A stretch of 64,000 nucleotides of DNA. Origin: Bacteroidaceae bacterium. GTDB lineage: Bacteria > Bacteroidota > Bacteroidia > Bacteroidales > Bacteroidaceae. Location: the NCBI GenBank assembly GCA_017556045.1, contig JAFZFF010000067.1, positions 1-64,000 on the forward strand, in the 5' to 3' direction. The notes under the pieces are model-generated. The model had not been told where the DNA came from, did not search any database, and saw only the letters and a program-made list of their open reading frames with translations. Within the stretch, counting starts at the first letter, position 1, and each line of letters starts with the position of its first letter. Shown in pieces: positions 28,569 to 36,595 of this stretch. The translations under genes and the position numbers were made by a program.

Positions 28569-28597
28569 CTCCCCGACTCTACTAAGGAATCGGGGAG
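28569..28597 (-). terminator. Probable terminator of uraA
   Basis: CTCCCCGA (28569-28576) and TCGGGGAG (28590-28597) are perfect arms, 30 bases past the uraA stop. The T-rich tail on the minus strand is modest (GCTTCGTTTA). It could also be part of the leader of the next gene. Confidence 0.5.
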
Positions 28598-28626
28598 CGT
28601 ATGACGTCGATGAGTGAACACCCTAC

Positions 28627-29832
28627 TTACTCGGCACTCTTCAGTGCCTTGTCTTTGGGGATGACGAGATTGAGCAATACGCCTACAAGGGCAGCGAGAC
28701 CAATACCACCGATAGTGAAGTTGCCAAAGGTGAGTTCGGCGCCTCCTATACCAAGGGTGAGGATAAGTGAGGCGATGACGAGGTTGCGTGTGTTGCCCAG
28801 GTCTACCTTATTCTTCACGAGGCTATTGACACCCACCGAAGCGATGGTACCGAAGAGGAGTAGCATGATGCCACCGAGCACAGCTCCAGGGATGGTCTTG
28901 AGGATGGCGCTCACCTTGCCCAATACGGAGAACAAGATACCTACAACGGCAGCAATACGGATGACCGCAGGGTCGGCAATCTTAGTCAATGACACGGCGC
29001 CTGTAACCTCAGAGTAGGTAGTCACGGGAGGACCTCCGATGAGCGATGCAGCTACACATGCCAAGCCGTCGCCAAGCATGGTGCGGTGCAATCCGGGGTC
29101 TTTGACGAAGTCCTTACCTGCCACCTCATTGATAGCATATACGTCACCGATATGCTCAATCACGGGAGCGATGGCTACGGGAATCATGAAGATGATGGCT
29201 TCCCAAGAAAACTCGGGACGCACGAAGGGAGGCAATGCAAACCATGCGGCCTCCACCACGGGCTGGAAGTCTATCAAGCCAAAGAGAGCTGCCGTAATAT
29301 AACCTACAACGATACCTGCAAAGATGGGAATCAGTCGCAAGAGGCCCTTACCGAAGAGCGACACGATGATCGTAGTGAGCAGTGCCACGATGGCAAGCGC
29401 CCAATTCTCCTTTGCCATATTGACACCCGTACCTGCGAGCGACAGACCGATAAGCATGATAACAGGGCCTACCACTACGGGAGGAAAGAGGCGAGCGATG
29501 AAGCTCACGCCACGGAAGCGCACAAGAGCACTCATGATGCCATACACGGCACCTACAGCTGCGAGGCCGCAGAGCGTACCGGGAAGGCCATATAGCTCAG
29601 AAGCCTTGATGATGGGGGCGATGAAGGCGAAGCTACTACCCAAGAAGATGGGTACCTTGCCCTTGGTGACGAGATGGAAGATGAGTGTGCCTATACCTGC
29701 GGTAAACAGCGCTACCGAGGGGTCTAACCCCACGAGCAATGGCACCAATACGGTTGCTCCGAAAGCAACGAATAGGAATTGAACTCCTACGATGGTCTTC
29801 TGTACGGGACCTAATGGTTTGTTGTTTTCCAT
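28627..29832 (-). CDS. uraA: Uracil permease, NCS2 (UraA) family
   Basis: The 401-residue protein has about 12-14 membrane helices. Motifs: FVAFGATVLVPLLVGLDPS, FLGSSFAFIAP, FPPVVVGPVIMLIGLSLA and PVAIAPVIEHIGDVYAINE, where the Glu and His of the last segment bind the substrate in UraA. It should import uracil by proton symport. It is divergent from upp, which converts uracil to UMP, so the pair forms an uptake and salvage unit controlled from one 160-base region. Xanthine transport is the alternative but is less likely given upp. Confidence 0.92.
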   Translation of the reverse strand: MENNKPLGPVQKTIVGVQFLFVAFGATVLVPLLVGLDPSVALFTAGIGTLIFHLVTKGKVPIFLGSSFAFIAPIIKASELYGLPGTLCGLAAVGAVYGIMSALVRFRGVSFIARLFPPVVVGPVIMLIGLSLAGTGVNMAKENWALAIVALLTTIIVSLFGKGLLRLIPIFAGIVVGYITAALFGLIDFQPVVEAAWFALPPFVRPEFSWEAIIFMIPVAIAPVIEHIGDVYAINEVAGKDFVKDPGLHRTMLGDGLACVAASLIGGPPVTTYSEVTGAVSLTKIADPAVIRIAAVVGILFSVLGKVSAILKTIPGAVLGGIMLLLFGTIASVGVNSLVKNKVDLGNTRNLVIASLILTLGIGGAELTFGNFTIGGIGLAALVGVLLNLVIPKDKALKSAE

Positions 29833-29873
29833 AAGATGAATATTTGGGATATATTTTATCGCATACGTTTCTG

Positions 29874-29881
29874 CAAAAATA
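29874..29881 (-). promoter_or_regulatory. -7 promoter element of uraA
   Basis: Minus-strand TATTTTTG matches TAnnTTTG and lies 42 bases upstream of the start codon. Confidence 0.5.
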
Positions 29882-29946
29882 GCGATATTTGTACAAATTC
29901 GGACAATTAATGGGGCTAAATATTACCATTAATCCCAAAATAATAC

Positions 29947-29954
29947 TACATTTG
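29947..29954 (+). promoter_or_regulatory. -7 promoter element of upp
   Basis: TACATTTG is a perfect TAnnTTTG match, 40 bases before the start codon. The two divergent promoters are only about 65 bases apart. Confidence 0.6.
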
Positions 29955-29994
29955 CAGAAGATAACGTGAACAAAAACACAAAACATACATCATT

Positions 29995-30618
29995 ATGGCT
30001 TTACACATCATTGATCATCCGCTGGTACAGCACAAGTTGAGTATCATGCGCGACAAGGAGACTTCTACCATGAAGTTTCGCGACCTATTACAAGAGATTT
30101 CTATGCTGATGGGATACGAGATCACTCGAGACTTCCCCTTGACATACGAAGATATCGAGACTCCCCTGATGCCGATGAAGGCTCCCAAGATTGCGGGCAA
30201 GAAGGTAGTCATCGTGCCCATCTTACGTGCGGGCTTGGGTATGGTAGACGGCTTGATGAAGCTCATGCCCTCGGCACGCATCGGCCATATCGGTTTGTAT
30301 CGCGACGAAGAGACCTGTCTGCCCCAGTTCTACTATTACAAGATGCCATCAGGAAAGGAGCGCACAGTGATTCTCACCGACCCCATGCTGGCTACTGGTG
30401 GTAGCGCATGTGACGCTATCATGCGCCTGAAGAAGGATGGCTACACCAACATCAAGATGATGTGTCTCGTGGCTTCTCCTCAGGGTGTCGAGGCCGTACA
30501 GACCCACCACCCCGACGTAGACATCTTCCTCGCTTCGCTCGACGAAGACCTCAATGATAAGAACTACATCCTCCCTGGCTTGGGAGATGCTGGCGACCGT
30601 ATCTTCGGCACAAAGTAA
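29995..30618 (+). CDS. upp: Uracil phosphoribosyltransferase
   Basis: The 207-residue enzyme transfers the ribose phosphate of PRPP to uracil to make [17 protein letters not shown] is the PRPP-binding loop; [16 protein letters not shown] and the C-terminal [17 protein letters not shown] are specific to uracil phosphoribosyltransferases. Length is normal. It is divergent from uraA and monocistronic, with a strong terminator. Confidence 0.97.
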   Translation: MALHIIDHPLVQHKLSIMRDKETSTMKFRDLLQEISMLMGYEITRDFPLTYEDIETPLMPMKAPKIAGKKVVIVPILRAGLGMVDGLMKLMPSARIGHIGLYRDEETCLPQFYYYKMPSGKERTVILTDPMLATGGSACDAIMRLKKDGYTNIKMMCLVASPQGVEAVQTHHPDVDIFLASLDEDLNDKNYILPGLGDAGDRIFGTK

Positions 30619-30632
30619 TAAGTAAAAAGAGA

Positions 30633-30660
30633 AAGGAGGCTTCGCGGAGCCTCCTTCTTC
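30633..30660 (+). terminator. Terminator of upp
   Basis: AAGGAGGCT and AGCCTCCTT pair around a short TCGCGG loop, followed by a T/C-rich tail. Confidence 0.88.
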
Positions 30661-30674
30661 TTTATATATAACTA

Positions 30675-31628
30675 TCAACTCACCACATTCTGAGGATGTC
30701 CCTCACAAAAGGCACGTAGATTGGCCTCACAGATATCGAGCAGGCGTGTGCGTGCCTCTATGGTAGCCCATGCAATATGGGGTGTGACGAAGCAGTTGCG
30801 AGCCTTCAGTAGAGGAGAGTCGCCGCGTGGAGGCTCCTCACACAACACGTCGATGCCTGCTGCATATATGACGCCCCTATTGAGCGCATCGGCCAAGGCC
30901 TGCTCGTCTACTACGGGGCCGCGAGCGGTATTGATGAGTATTGCCGTGGGCTTCATCATCGCCAGACGCTCAGCATTGACGAGCCCCTGCGTAGCAGGCA
31001 CCAAGGGACAGTGTAGGCTCACCACATCTGAGGTGGAGAAGAGCTCGTCGAGCGATACCTTGTCTACACCCTCGGGCAACTCGCTCTGAGGCTTTGAGGT
31101 GTATGCAGCCACCCTCATGCCGAAGGCCTGCGCCAAGCGTGCCACAGCACTACCCGTACGTCCCAAGCCGATGATGCCCATCTGCTTGCTAGCCAGCTCT
31201 ATGAGCGGCGTGTCCCAGTAGCAAAAGTCTGGGTTCGCACCCCAGCGTCCCGCACGGTTCTGCTGAGCATAATACCCTACATTCTGCGTGATACCCAGCA
31301 GATGTGCCATCACCATCTGTGCCACCGAGTCGGTGCTATAGGCAGGTATGTTGGTCACCGTGATGCCATATCGGCGTGCCGCCTCCACATCTACCACATT
31401 GTAGCCCGTGGCCTGCACACCTACATATCTCAAATGAGGCAACTGCGAAAATTCTTTTTCGCCTAACAAAACTTTATTTATCAGTAGTGCGTAAGCATCT
31501 TTAGCACGCTCTATTACCTGCTCAGGAGTGGTGCGGTCATATACCTTGAGTGTGCCAAACTGCTGTAGTCTGTCGTAGCTGAGATCGCCAGGGTTGAGGG
31601 CGTATCCGTCAAGGATTACTATAGTCAT
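30675..31628 (-). CDS. D-2-hydroxyacid dehydrogenase, glycerate dehydrogenase-like
   Basis: The 317-residue protein is an NAD-dependent dehydrogenase. The nucleotide-binding motif GIIGLGRTGSAVA and the catalytic trio are visible: Arg in INTARGPVVDEQAL, Glu in DVLCEEPP and His in TPHIAWAT. The TPHIAWA and preceding EPPRGDSPLL resemble hydroxypyruvate reductase (glycerate dehydrogenase). Substrate specificity cannot be settled. It lies 18 bases after rarA on the minus strand, so they are probably co-transcribed. Confidence 0.9.
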   Translation of the reverse strand: MTIVILDGYALNPGDLSYDRLQQFGTLKVYDRTTPEQVIERAKDAYALLINKVLLGEKEFSQLPHLRYVGVQATGYNVVDVEAARRYGITVTNIPAYSTDSVAQMVMAHLLGITQNVGYYAQQNRAGRWGANPDFCYWDTPLIELASKQMGIIGLGRTGSAVARLAQAFGMRVAAYTSKPQSELPEGVDKVSLDELFSTSDVVSLHCPLVPATQGLVNAERLAMMKPTAILINTARGPVVDEQALADALNRGVIYAAGIDVLCEEPPRGDSPLLKARNCFVTPHIAWATIEARTRLLDICEANLRAFCEGHPQNVVS

Positions 31629-31646
31629 ACTGAGTGTGTTTTACGT

Positions 31647-32918
31647 TTATTGATATCTATCCTTCCACAGGTATCTCATGCGCTCCTTGAGCTTCTCTTC
31701 GGCAGCGTTGGGCTGAGGTGTCCAGAGCTGCGTACCCATGAGTTCATCGGGGAGGAACTGCTGCTTCACAAAGTGGTTTTCGTAGTCGTGAGCATACTTG
31801 TACCCCTCGCTATACCCCAGCTCCTTCATCAGCTTGGTGGGCGCGTTGCGCAGGTGCAGAGGCACGGGTAGGTTACCCGTCTGCTCCACGAGAGCCAGCG
31901 CCGTATTGATACCCATATATGCCGAGTTGCTCTTGGGACTCGTAGCCAGATATACCGTAGCCTCGGCCAGAGGTATACGTCCCTCGGGCCAGCCTATCTT
32001 CATCACCGCATCGAAGGCTGCGTTGGCAATGAGCAGCGCATTGGGATTGGCCAAGCCGATATCCTCAGAGGCCGATATCACCAGTCGGCGTGCGATAAAC
32101 GAAGGGTCCTCGCCCCCCTGTATCATGCGAGCCAGCCAGTAAAGCGCGCCGTCAGGGTCGCTACCACGGATCGACTTGATGTAGGCCGACACGATGTCGT
32201 AGTGCATCTCTCCATCCTTGTCATAGGCCAAGGGGTTCTGTTGCAAGCGCTCCGTCACCACCTCATTGGTGATGATGATCTCCTCGGCACCGCTCTCCGC
32301 CTCCACCACCAGCTCCAGCGTATTGAGCAGCTTGCGGGCGTCTCCCCCCGAGAAGCGTAGTAGCGCGTCAGTCTCGCGTATGGTGATGGGCTTATCCTTG
32401 AGGTATATATCCTCCTTGATGGCACGGTCGAGCAACTCCAAGAGGTCCTCCTTGTCGAGCGACTTGAGGATATAGAGCTGACATCGCGAGAGCAGCGGAC
32501 GTATAATTTCAAACGAGGGATTCTCCGTCGTGGCACCTATGAGCGTCACTATACCGCGCTCCACGGCACTGAGCAGCGAGTCCTGTTGCGACTTGTTGAA
32601 TCGGTGTATCTCATCGATGAAGAGTATCGGGTTACCCTTCATGAAGAGTCGATTCTTCTGCGCATTCTCTATGACCTCGCGCACATCCTTCACTCCCGAG
32701 GATACAGCATTGAGCGTGTAGAAGGGTACCTCGAGCTTCTTGGCGATGATATGCGCCAGCGTGGTCTTGCCCGTCCCCGGAGGTCCCCACAGGATGAATG
32801 ATGATATGCGCCCCGACTCTATCATGCGGCGAAGTACGGCATCGGGGCCTACGAGATGCTTCTGTCCTATATAATTGTCGAGCGTCGATGGACGCAGGCG
32901 TTCGGCTAATGGTTCCAT
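31647..32918 (-). CDS. rarA: Replication-associated recombination protein A (RarA/MgsA)
   Basis: The start chosen is ATG 32918 (MEPLAERLRPSTLDNYIGQ, the normal family start); the longer frame opens with TTG and adds three residues. The ~423-residue AAA+ ATPase has Walker A GPPGTGKTTLAHIIA, Walker B LFIDEIHRFNKSQQD and sensor 1 GATTENPSFEI. It acts at stalled replication forks as a tetramer with SSB. It probably starts an operon with the dehydrogenase 18 bases downstream. It is divergent from the GT2 gene. Confidence 0.94.
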   Translation of the reverse strand: MEPLAERLRPSTLDNYIGQKHLVGPDAVLRRMIESGRISSFILWGPPGTGKTTLAHIIAKKLEVPFYTLNAVSSGVKDVREVIENAQKNRLFMKGNPILFIDEIHRFNKSQQDSLLSAVERGIVTLIGATTENPSFEIIRPLLSRCQLYILKSLDKEDLLELLDRAIKEDIYLKDKPITIRETDALLRFSGGDARKLLNTLELVVEAESGAEEIIITNEVVTERLQQNPLAYDKDGEMHYDIVSAYIKSIRGSDPDGALYWLARMIQGGEDPSFIARRLVISASEDIGLANPNALLIANAAFDAVMKIGWPEGRIPLAEATVYLATSPKSNSAYMGINTALALVEQTGNLPVPLHLRNAPTKLMKELGYSEGYKYAHDYENHFVKQQFLPDELMGTQLWTPQPNAAEEKLKERMRYLWKDRYQ

Positions 32919-32964
32919 AACTTTCAAATTGAAAATTAAGACTTGAAAAATGATATTTACATTG

Positions 32965-32992
32965 CAAAGTTATTATTTTTTCCGTAGTTTTG
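32965..32992. promoter_or_regulatory. Back-to-back promoters of rarA and the GT2 gene
   Basis: Minus-strand TAACTTTG (32972-32965) and plus-strand TAGTTTTG (32985-32992) are both consensus -7 elements, only 12 bases apart. They point away from each other, so transcription of the two genes probably competes. Confidence 0.6.
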
Positions 32993-33024
32993 CAAAGCAA
33001 ACGACTGCCTAAGGCAAACATTTT

Positions 33025-33915
33025 ATGCTCTCGATACTCATCCCTACATACCAATACGACTGTTCGCCCCTGGTGAGCGACCTCCACCTGCAGGCCCAGC
33101 AGCTCGGTGTGCCCTATGAGATCATCGTGGCCGACGATGCCTCGCCCGACGCTACCTACCGCGAGAGCCACTCCACCTTTGCGCATCTCCCCCACTGCCG
33201 CCTCATCCAGCTCAGTGACAATGTGGGTCGTGCCCGCATACGCAACCTCCTCGCCCACGAGGCCAGCTATGATTGGCTCCTCTTCATGGATGCCGATGCT
33301 CAGGTCATCAGCCCCACCTACCTTGCCGACTACATCAGCCATGCCGACAAGAGAGCCGACGTCATCTGTGGCGGCCTGTGCCATGCACCTACCCTGCCCT
33401 CACCCGAGGTGAGCTTGCGCTACGCCTATGAGCACCGTGCCGACAAGCGCCGTGCTGCCCACTACCGCCGCGAACACCCCTACGAGCGCTTCACTCCCTT
33501 CAACTTCATGGTACGCCGCACCACGTTCCTCGACATCCTCTTCTGCGAAGCCATCACCGACTATGGCCACGAAGACACCCTCTTCGGCATCGCCCTGGCC
33601 GAGCGTCACGTACCCATCGCACATATCGACAATCCCCTACTCCACCTCGGCCTCGAGCCCAACGAGGTGTTTCTCAGCAAGACCCGTGCCGCCCTACGCA
33701 ACCTTGCCGCCATGCAGACCACCCTCGAGGACCACTCCTCGCTCATCAGCGCCTACCGCCTCCTTAGCCGCCTCGGCATGAGCCACCTCATCGCACGCTG
33801 CTACACCCGTCATGAGAACGCCCTTGCCACCCACCTCTGTGGCCCGCACCCCTGCCTCACCCTCTTCTACCTCTACAAGCTCGGCTACTATTGCCATTTA
33901 TTGCTTAATGATTAA
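33025..33915 (+). CDS. Glycosyltransferase family 2 protein
   Basis: The 296-residue cytosolic enzyme has the GT-A fold start MLSILIPTYQYDCSPLVSDL, the acidic VADDASPDATY and the DxD-type motif LFMDADAQVISP, which binds the metal of a nucleotide sugar. EAITDYGHEDTLFGIALAE is the later catalytic segment. It transfers a sugar to an unknown acceptor such as a cell-surface glycan. It stands alone, not in a polysaccharide cluster. Base composition is richer in G and C than neighbours. No membrane segment is obvious. Confidence 0.87.
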   Translation: MLSILIPTYQYDCSPLVSDLHLQAQQLGVPYEIIVADDASPDATYRESHSTFAHLPHCRLIQLSDNVGRARIRNLLAHEASYDWLLFMDADAQVISPTYLADYISHADKRADVICGGLCHAPTLPSPEVSLRYAYEHRADKRRAAHYRREHPYERFTPFNFMVRRTTFLDILFCEAITDYGHEDTLFGIALAERHVPIAHIDNPLLHLGLEPNEVFLSKTRAALRNLAAMQTTLEDHSSLISAYRLLSRLGMSHLIARCYTRHENALATHLCGPHPCLTLFYLYKLGYYCHLLLND

Positions 33916-34046
33916 TGCTCAACGTCGAATGAGTATTGCCTCCCCGAATGGTCATTCATCATTCAACATTGACTTCAGCCCCTATGGGCGTCGACCTTCG
34001 ATTCACCATTAAGCATTATAGGTATGGTGAGCTGCATGACCCGACA
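33916..34046. other. Low-complexity inverted-repeat spacer
   Basis: TAATGCT-type motifs at both ends (near 33912 and 34012) form an imperfect inverted repeat, with ATTCATCATTCAACATTGA inside. GCCC-CTAT-GGGC is a short hairpin in the middle. No gene is supported. Confidence 0.4.
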
Positions 34047-34156
34047 GAGCCTAAGACGGACGTACTTATTTAAAACCAATAAGGGGCTCTTCACAGAGGC
34101 CCTTATCGGAATCTAATAGGTATTAGCTTTTAAGGTAAAAAGATTGTCTTAGGATA
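34047..34156 (-). ncRNA. Candidate structured small RNA of unknown family
   Basis: A closing stem CCTAAGAC/GTCTTAGG (34144-34151 with 34051-34058) bounds about 100 bases. Inside are hairpin CTAATA-gg-TATTAG (34113-34126) and a 12-pair hairpin with one mismatch (34079-34106). On the minus strand a promoter-like pair, TTTG then 19 bases then GACCTTTG, ends just before the 5' side of the closing stem, so the transcript would start at about 34156. The strand is chosen from this promoter. It resembles the layout of a 6S-type or other independent small RNA, but I cannot assign a family. No open frame occupies the region. Confidence 0.45.
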
Positions 34157-34199
34157 ACGGCCGCAAAGGTCTAACATTTTTTTGGACTTACAAAACATT

Positions 34200-34495
34200 T
34201 TTTTATGTCGTACAACATACTTTTTGCACTTTTTGATATTTATTTTTAAAAATTGTAAGCAAAGAAGAGGACAAATACACATTTCGAGCCTATTGTGCCA
34301 TACAAAAAGTCACACACGAAGGAGGAGTTCTCATATCGTACACGACTATGTTACAGATTGTAAGTTGGGGAGAGAATTGCCTCAAAGCACTATTTTCTTA
34401 CTATTCTTGACATACAAGCCTATGTGGAGTGAAGTTTTGTGCTCGCATCCTTGCAAATCGTAGCAGGTTTGTATATTTTCGCCGTCTACTCGTTT
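34200..34495. other. Intergenic region with no supported gene
   Basis: The short open frame at 34182-34463 shows no family features and is A/T-rich. I see no other structure here. The glnS promoter modules begin after it. Confidence 0.5.
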
Positions 34496-34499
34496 CCCT

Positions 34500-34752
34500 T
34501 GAGATAAGCCTCGAAGATACTTTTCATTCGCTTAGAAAAATATTCAAGTAATCTTGATATGTTTTCGCTCGCTTTTTCGTATCTTTGCAGTAAACCGCGA
34601 AGATATACTGCACTCGCTTTGAAAAACATTCAAGCAAGTTTGATGTTTCTCGCTCATTTGTACCAATCTTTGAGATAAAACTCTTAGATACTTGCATTCG
34701 CAGTGAAATATCAAAACAAGTTTTGTATTTCGCTCATTTATTCGTATCTTTG
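34500..34752 (+). repeat. Three diverged ~83-bp promoter modules upstream of glnS
   Basis: Three units end in TATCTTTG (34580-34587), AATCTTTG (34665-34672) and TATCTTTG (34745-34752), 85 and 80 bases apart. Each has GAAGATA or TTAGATAC at its start, then a GAAAAA or GAAATA part, CAAG-TTTG-type sequence and a TTTCGCTCNN... spacer. They match the aspS modules in order and length but have diverged among themselves, so this array is older. Confidence 0.7.
34722..34752 (+). promoter_or_regulatory. Promoter of glnS
   Basis: TTTG (34722-34725) and TATCTTTG (34745-34752) are 19 bases apart, a perfect consensus match, 23 bases before the start codon. The upstream unit ending at 34587 also carries a full -7 element. 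Confidence 0.8.
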
Positions 34753-34775
34753 CACCATAATTAAATCATTATAAA

Positions 34776-36515
34776 ATGAGCGAACAGACAATTAACGAAA
34801 GTACTGAGAAGAAGAGTCTCAACTTCATAGAACAGATCGTAGTGAACGACCTCGCTGAGGGTAAGAATGGAAGTAAGGTACAGACCCGATTCCCGCCCGA
34901 ACCCAATGGATACCTGCATATCGGACACGCCAAGGCTATCTGCCTTGACTTTGGCATGGCACAGAAATATGGCGGCGTATGTAACCTCCGCTTCGACGAC
35001 ACCAACCCCACCAAGGAGGATGTGGAGTATGTAGAGGCTATCAAGGAGGACATCAAGTGGCTCGGCTTCGAGTGGGGCAACGAGTACTACGCTTCAGACT
35101 ACTTCCAGCAGTTGTGGGACTTTGCCGTAGACCTCATCAAGGAGGGCAAGGCATACATCGATGAGCAGTCGGCCGAGGAGATCGCTGCTCAGAAGGGTAC
35201 CACCACACAGCCCGGCACAGAGAGCCCCTACCGCAATCGTCCCATAGAGGAGAGCTTGGAGCTCTTCGAGAAGATGAACCGCGGCGAGATCGAGGAGGGA
35301 CGTATGGTACTGCGCGCCAAGATCGACATGGCTGCACCCAACATGCACTTCCGCGACCCCATCATCTACCGTGTAGTGAACCACCCACACCACCGCACCG
35401 GTACCACATGGAAGGCATACCCCATGTATGACTTTGCTCACGGACAGAGCGACTACTTCGAGGGTGTGACCCACTCACTCTGCACACTGGAGTTCGTGCC
35501 TCACCGCCCCCTGTATGACCTCTTTGTAGACTGGGTAAAGAAGGGCGAAGACCTCGACGACAACCGTCCCCGTCAGTATGAGTTCAACAAGCTCAACCTC
35601 AACTATACCCTCATGAGCAAGCGCAACCTGCTCATCCTCGTGAAGGAGGGCCTCGTAAACGGATGGGATGACCCCCGTATGCCGACACTCTGCGGATTCC
35701 GTCGCCGTGGCTACTCACCCGAGTCAATACGCAACTTCGTAGACAAGATTGGCTACACCACATACGACGCACTCAACGACTTCGCTCTGCTCGAGAGCGC
35801 TGTACGCGAAGACCTCAACGCTCGCGCTACCCGCGTATCGGCAGTAGTGAACCCCGTGAAGCTCGTCATCACCAACTATCCCGAGGGACAGGTGGAGGTG
35901 ATGGAGACCATCAACAATCCCGAGGACCCCGAAGCTGGCACACACACCATCGAGTTTAGCCGCGAGCTATGGATGGAGCGCGAAGACTTCATGGAGGATG
36001 CTCCGAAGAAGTACTTCCGCATGACCCCTGGTCAGGAGGTGCGCCTGATGAATGCCTACATCGTGAAGTGTACTGGCTGTAAGAAGGACGACGAGGGCAA
36101 CGTGGTAGAGGTATACGCTGAGTATGACCCCGACACCAAGACTGGCATGCCCGGTAGCAACCGCAAGGTGAAGGGCACACTCCACTGGGTGAGCTGCGCA
36201 CATTGCATCAAGGCTGAGGTACGCCTCTACGACCGCCTGTGGAAGGTGGAGAACCCTCGCGACGAGATGGCTGCCATCCGCGAGGAGAAGGGCTGCGATG
36301 CACTGGAGGCAATGAAGGAGATGATCAACCCCGACTCATTGCAGGTGCTCACCGAATGTTATGTAGAGCGTTACTTGGCTGAGGCAAAGCCTCTCGACTA
36401 CCTCCAGTTCCGCCGCATCGGTTACTTCAACGTGGACAAGGAGTCTACTCCCGACCACCTCGTATTCAACCGCACCGTATCGCTCAAGGATACATGGAGT
36501 AAGATGAACAAATAA
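34776..36515 (+). CDS. glnS: Glutaminyl-tRNA synthetase
   Basis: The 579-residue class I synthetase charges tRNA-Gln. It has RFPPEPNGYLHIGHAKAICL (HIGH motif) near residues 40-60 and MSKRNL as the KMSKS equivalent near 285. The C-terminal beta-barrel part (about 340-575) contains the Cys-rich VKCTGCKKDDEG and WVSCAHCIKAEVRL. These Cys pairs may bind zinc. GlnRS in Bacteroidetes replaces the GatCAB amidotransferase route for Gln-tRNA. It is followed by a hairpin and the TPR gene. Confidence 0.97.
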   Translation: MSEQTINESTEKKSLNFIEQIVVNDLAEGKNGSKVQTRFPPEPNGYLHIGHAKAICLDFGMAQKYGGVCNLRFDDTNPTKEDVEYVEAIKEDIKWLGFEWGNEYYASDYFQQLWDFAVDLIKEGKAYIDEQSAEEIAAQKGTTTQPGTESPYRNRPIEESLELFEKMNRGEIEEGRMVLRAKIDMAAPNMHFRDPIIYRVVNHPHHRTGTTWKAYPMYDFAHGQSDYFEGVTHSLCTLEFVPHRPLYDLFVDWVKKGEDLDDNRPRQYEFNKLNLNYTLMSKRNLLILVKEGLVNGWDDPRMPTLCGFRRRGYSPESIRNFVDKIGYTTYDALNDFALLESAVREDLNARATRVSAVVNPVKLVITNYPEGQVEVMETINNPEDPEAGTHTIEFSRELWMEREDFMEDAPKKYFRMTPGQEVRLMNAYIVKCTGCKKDDEGNVVEVYAEYDPDTKTGMPGSNRKVKGTLHWVSCAHCIKAEVRLYDRLWKVENPRDEMAAIREEKGCDALEAMKEMINPDSLQVLTECYVERYLAEAKPLDYLQFRRIGYFNVDKESTPDHLVFNRTVSLKDTWSKMNK

Positions 36516-36537
36516 CATAAGAAACAAAAACAAAATG

Positions 36538-36590
36538 GTGTTTATATCTGTTACTCCTTTAACAAGAGAATACGGATATAAACACTTTTT
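36538..36590 (+). terminator. Terminator of glnS abutting the next start codon
   Basis: GTGTTTATATC (36538-36548) and GATATAAACAC (36575-36585) form a perfect 11-pair stem followed by five T. The loop is about 26 bases. The start codon of the TPR gene lies only five bases past the T-run, so the hairpin may also act on that gene. Confidence 0.65.
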
Positions 36591-36595
36591 ATACA

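Noticed and set aside
34182..34463. 93-codon open frame before glnS
   Set aside because: No family features; starts in an A/T tract and has no promoter.
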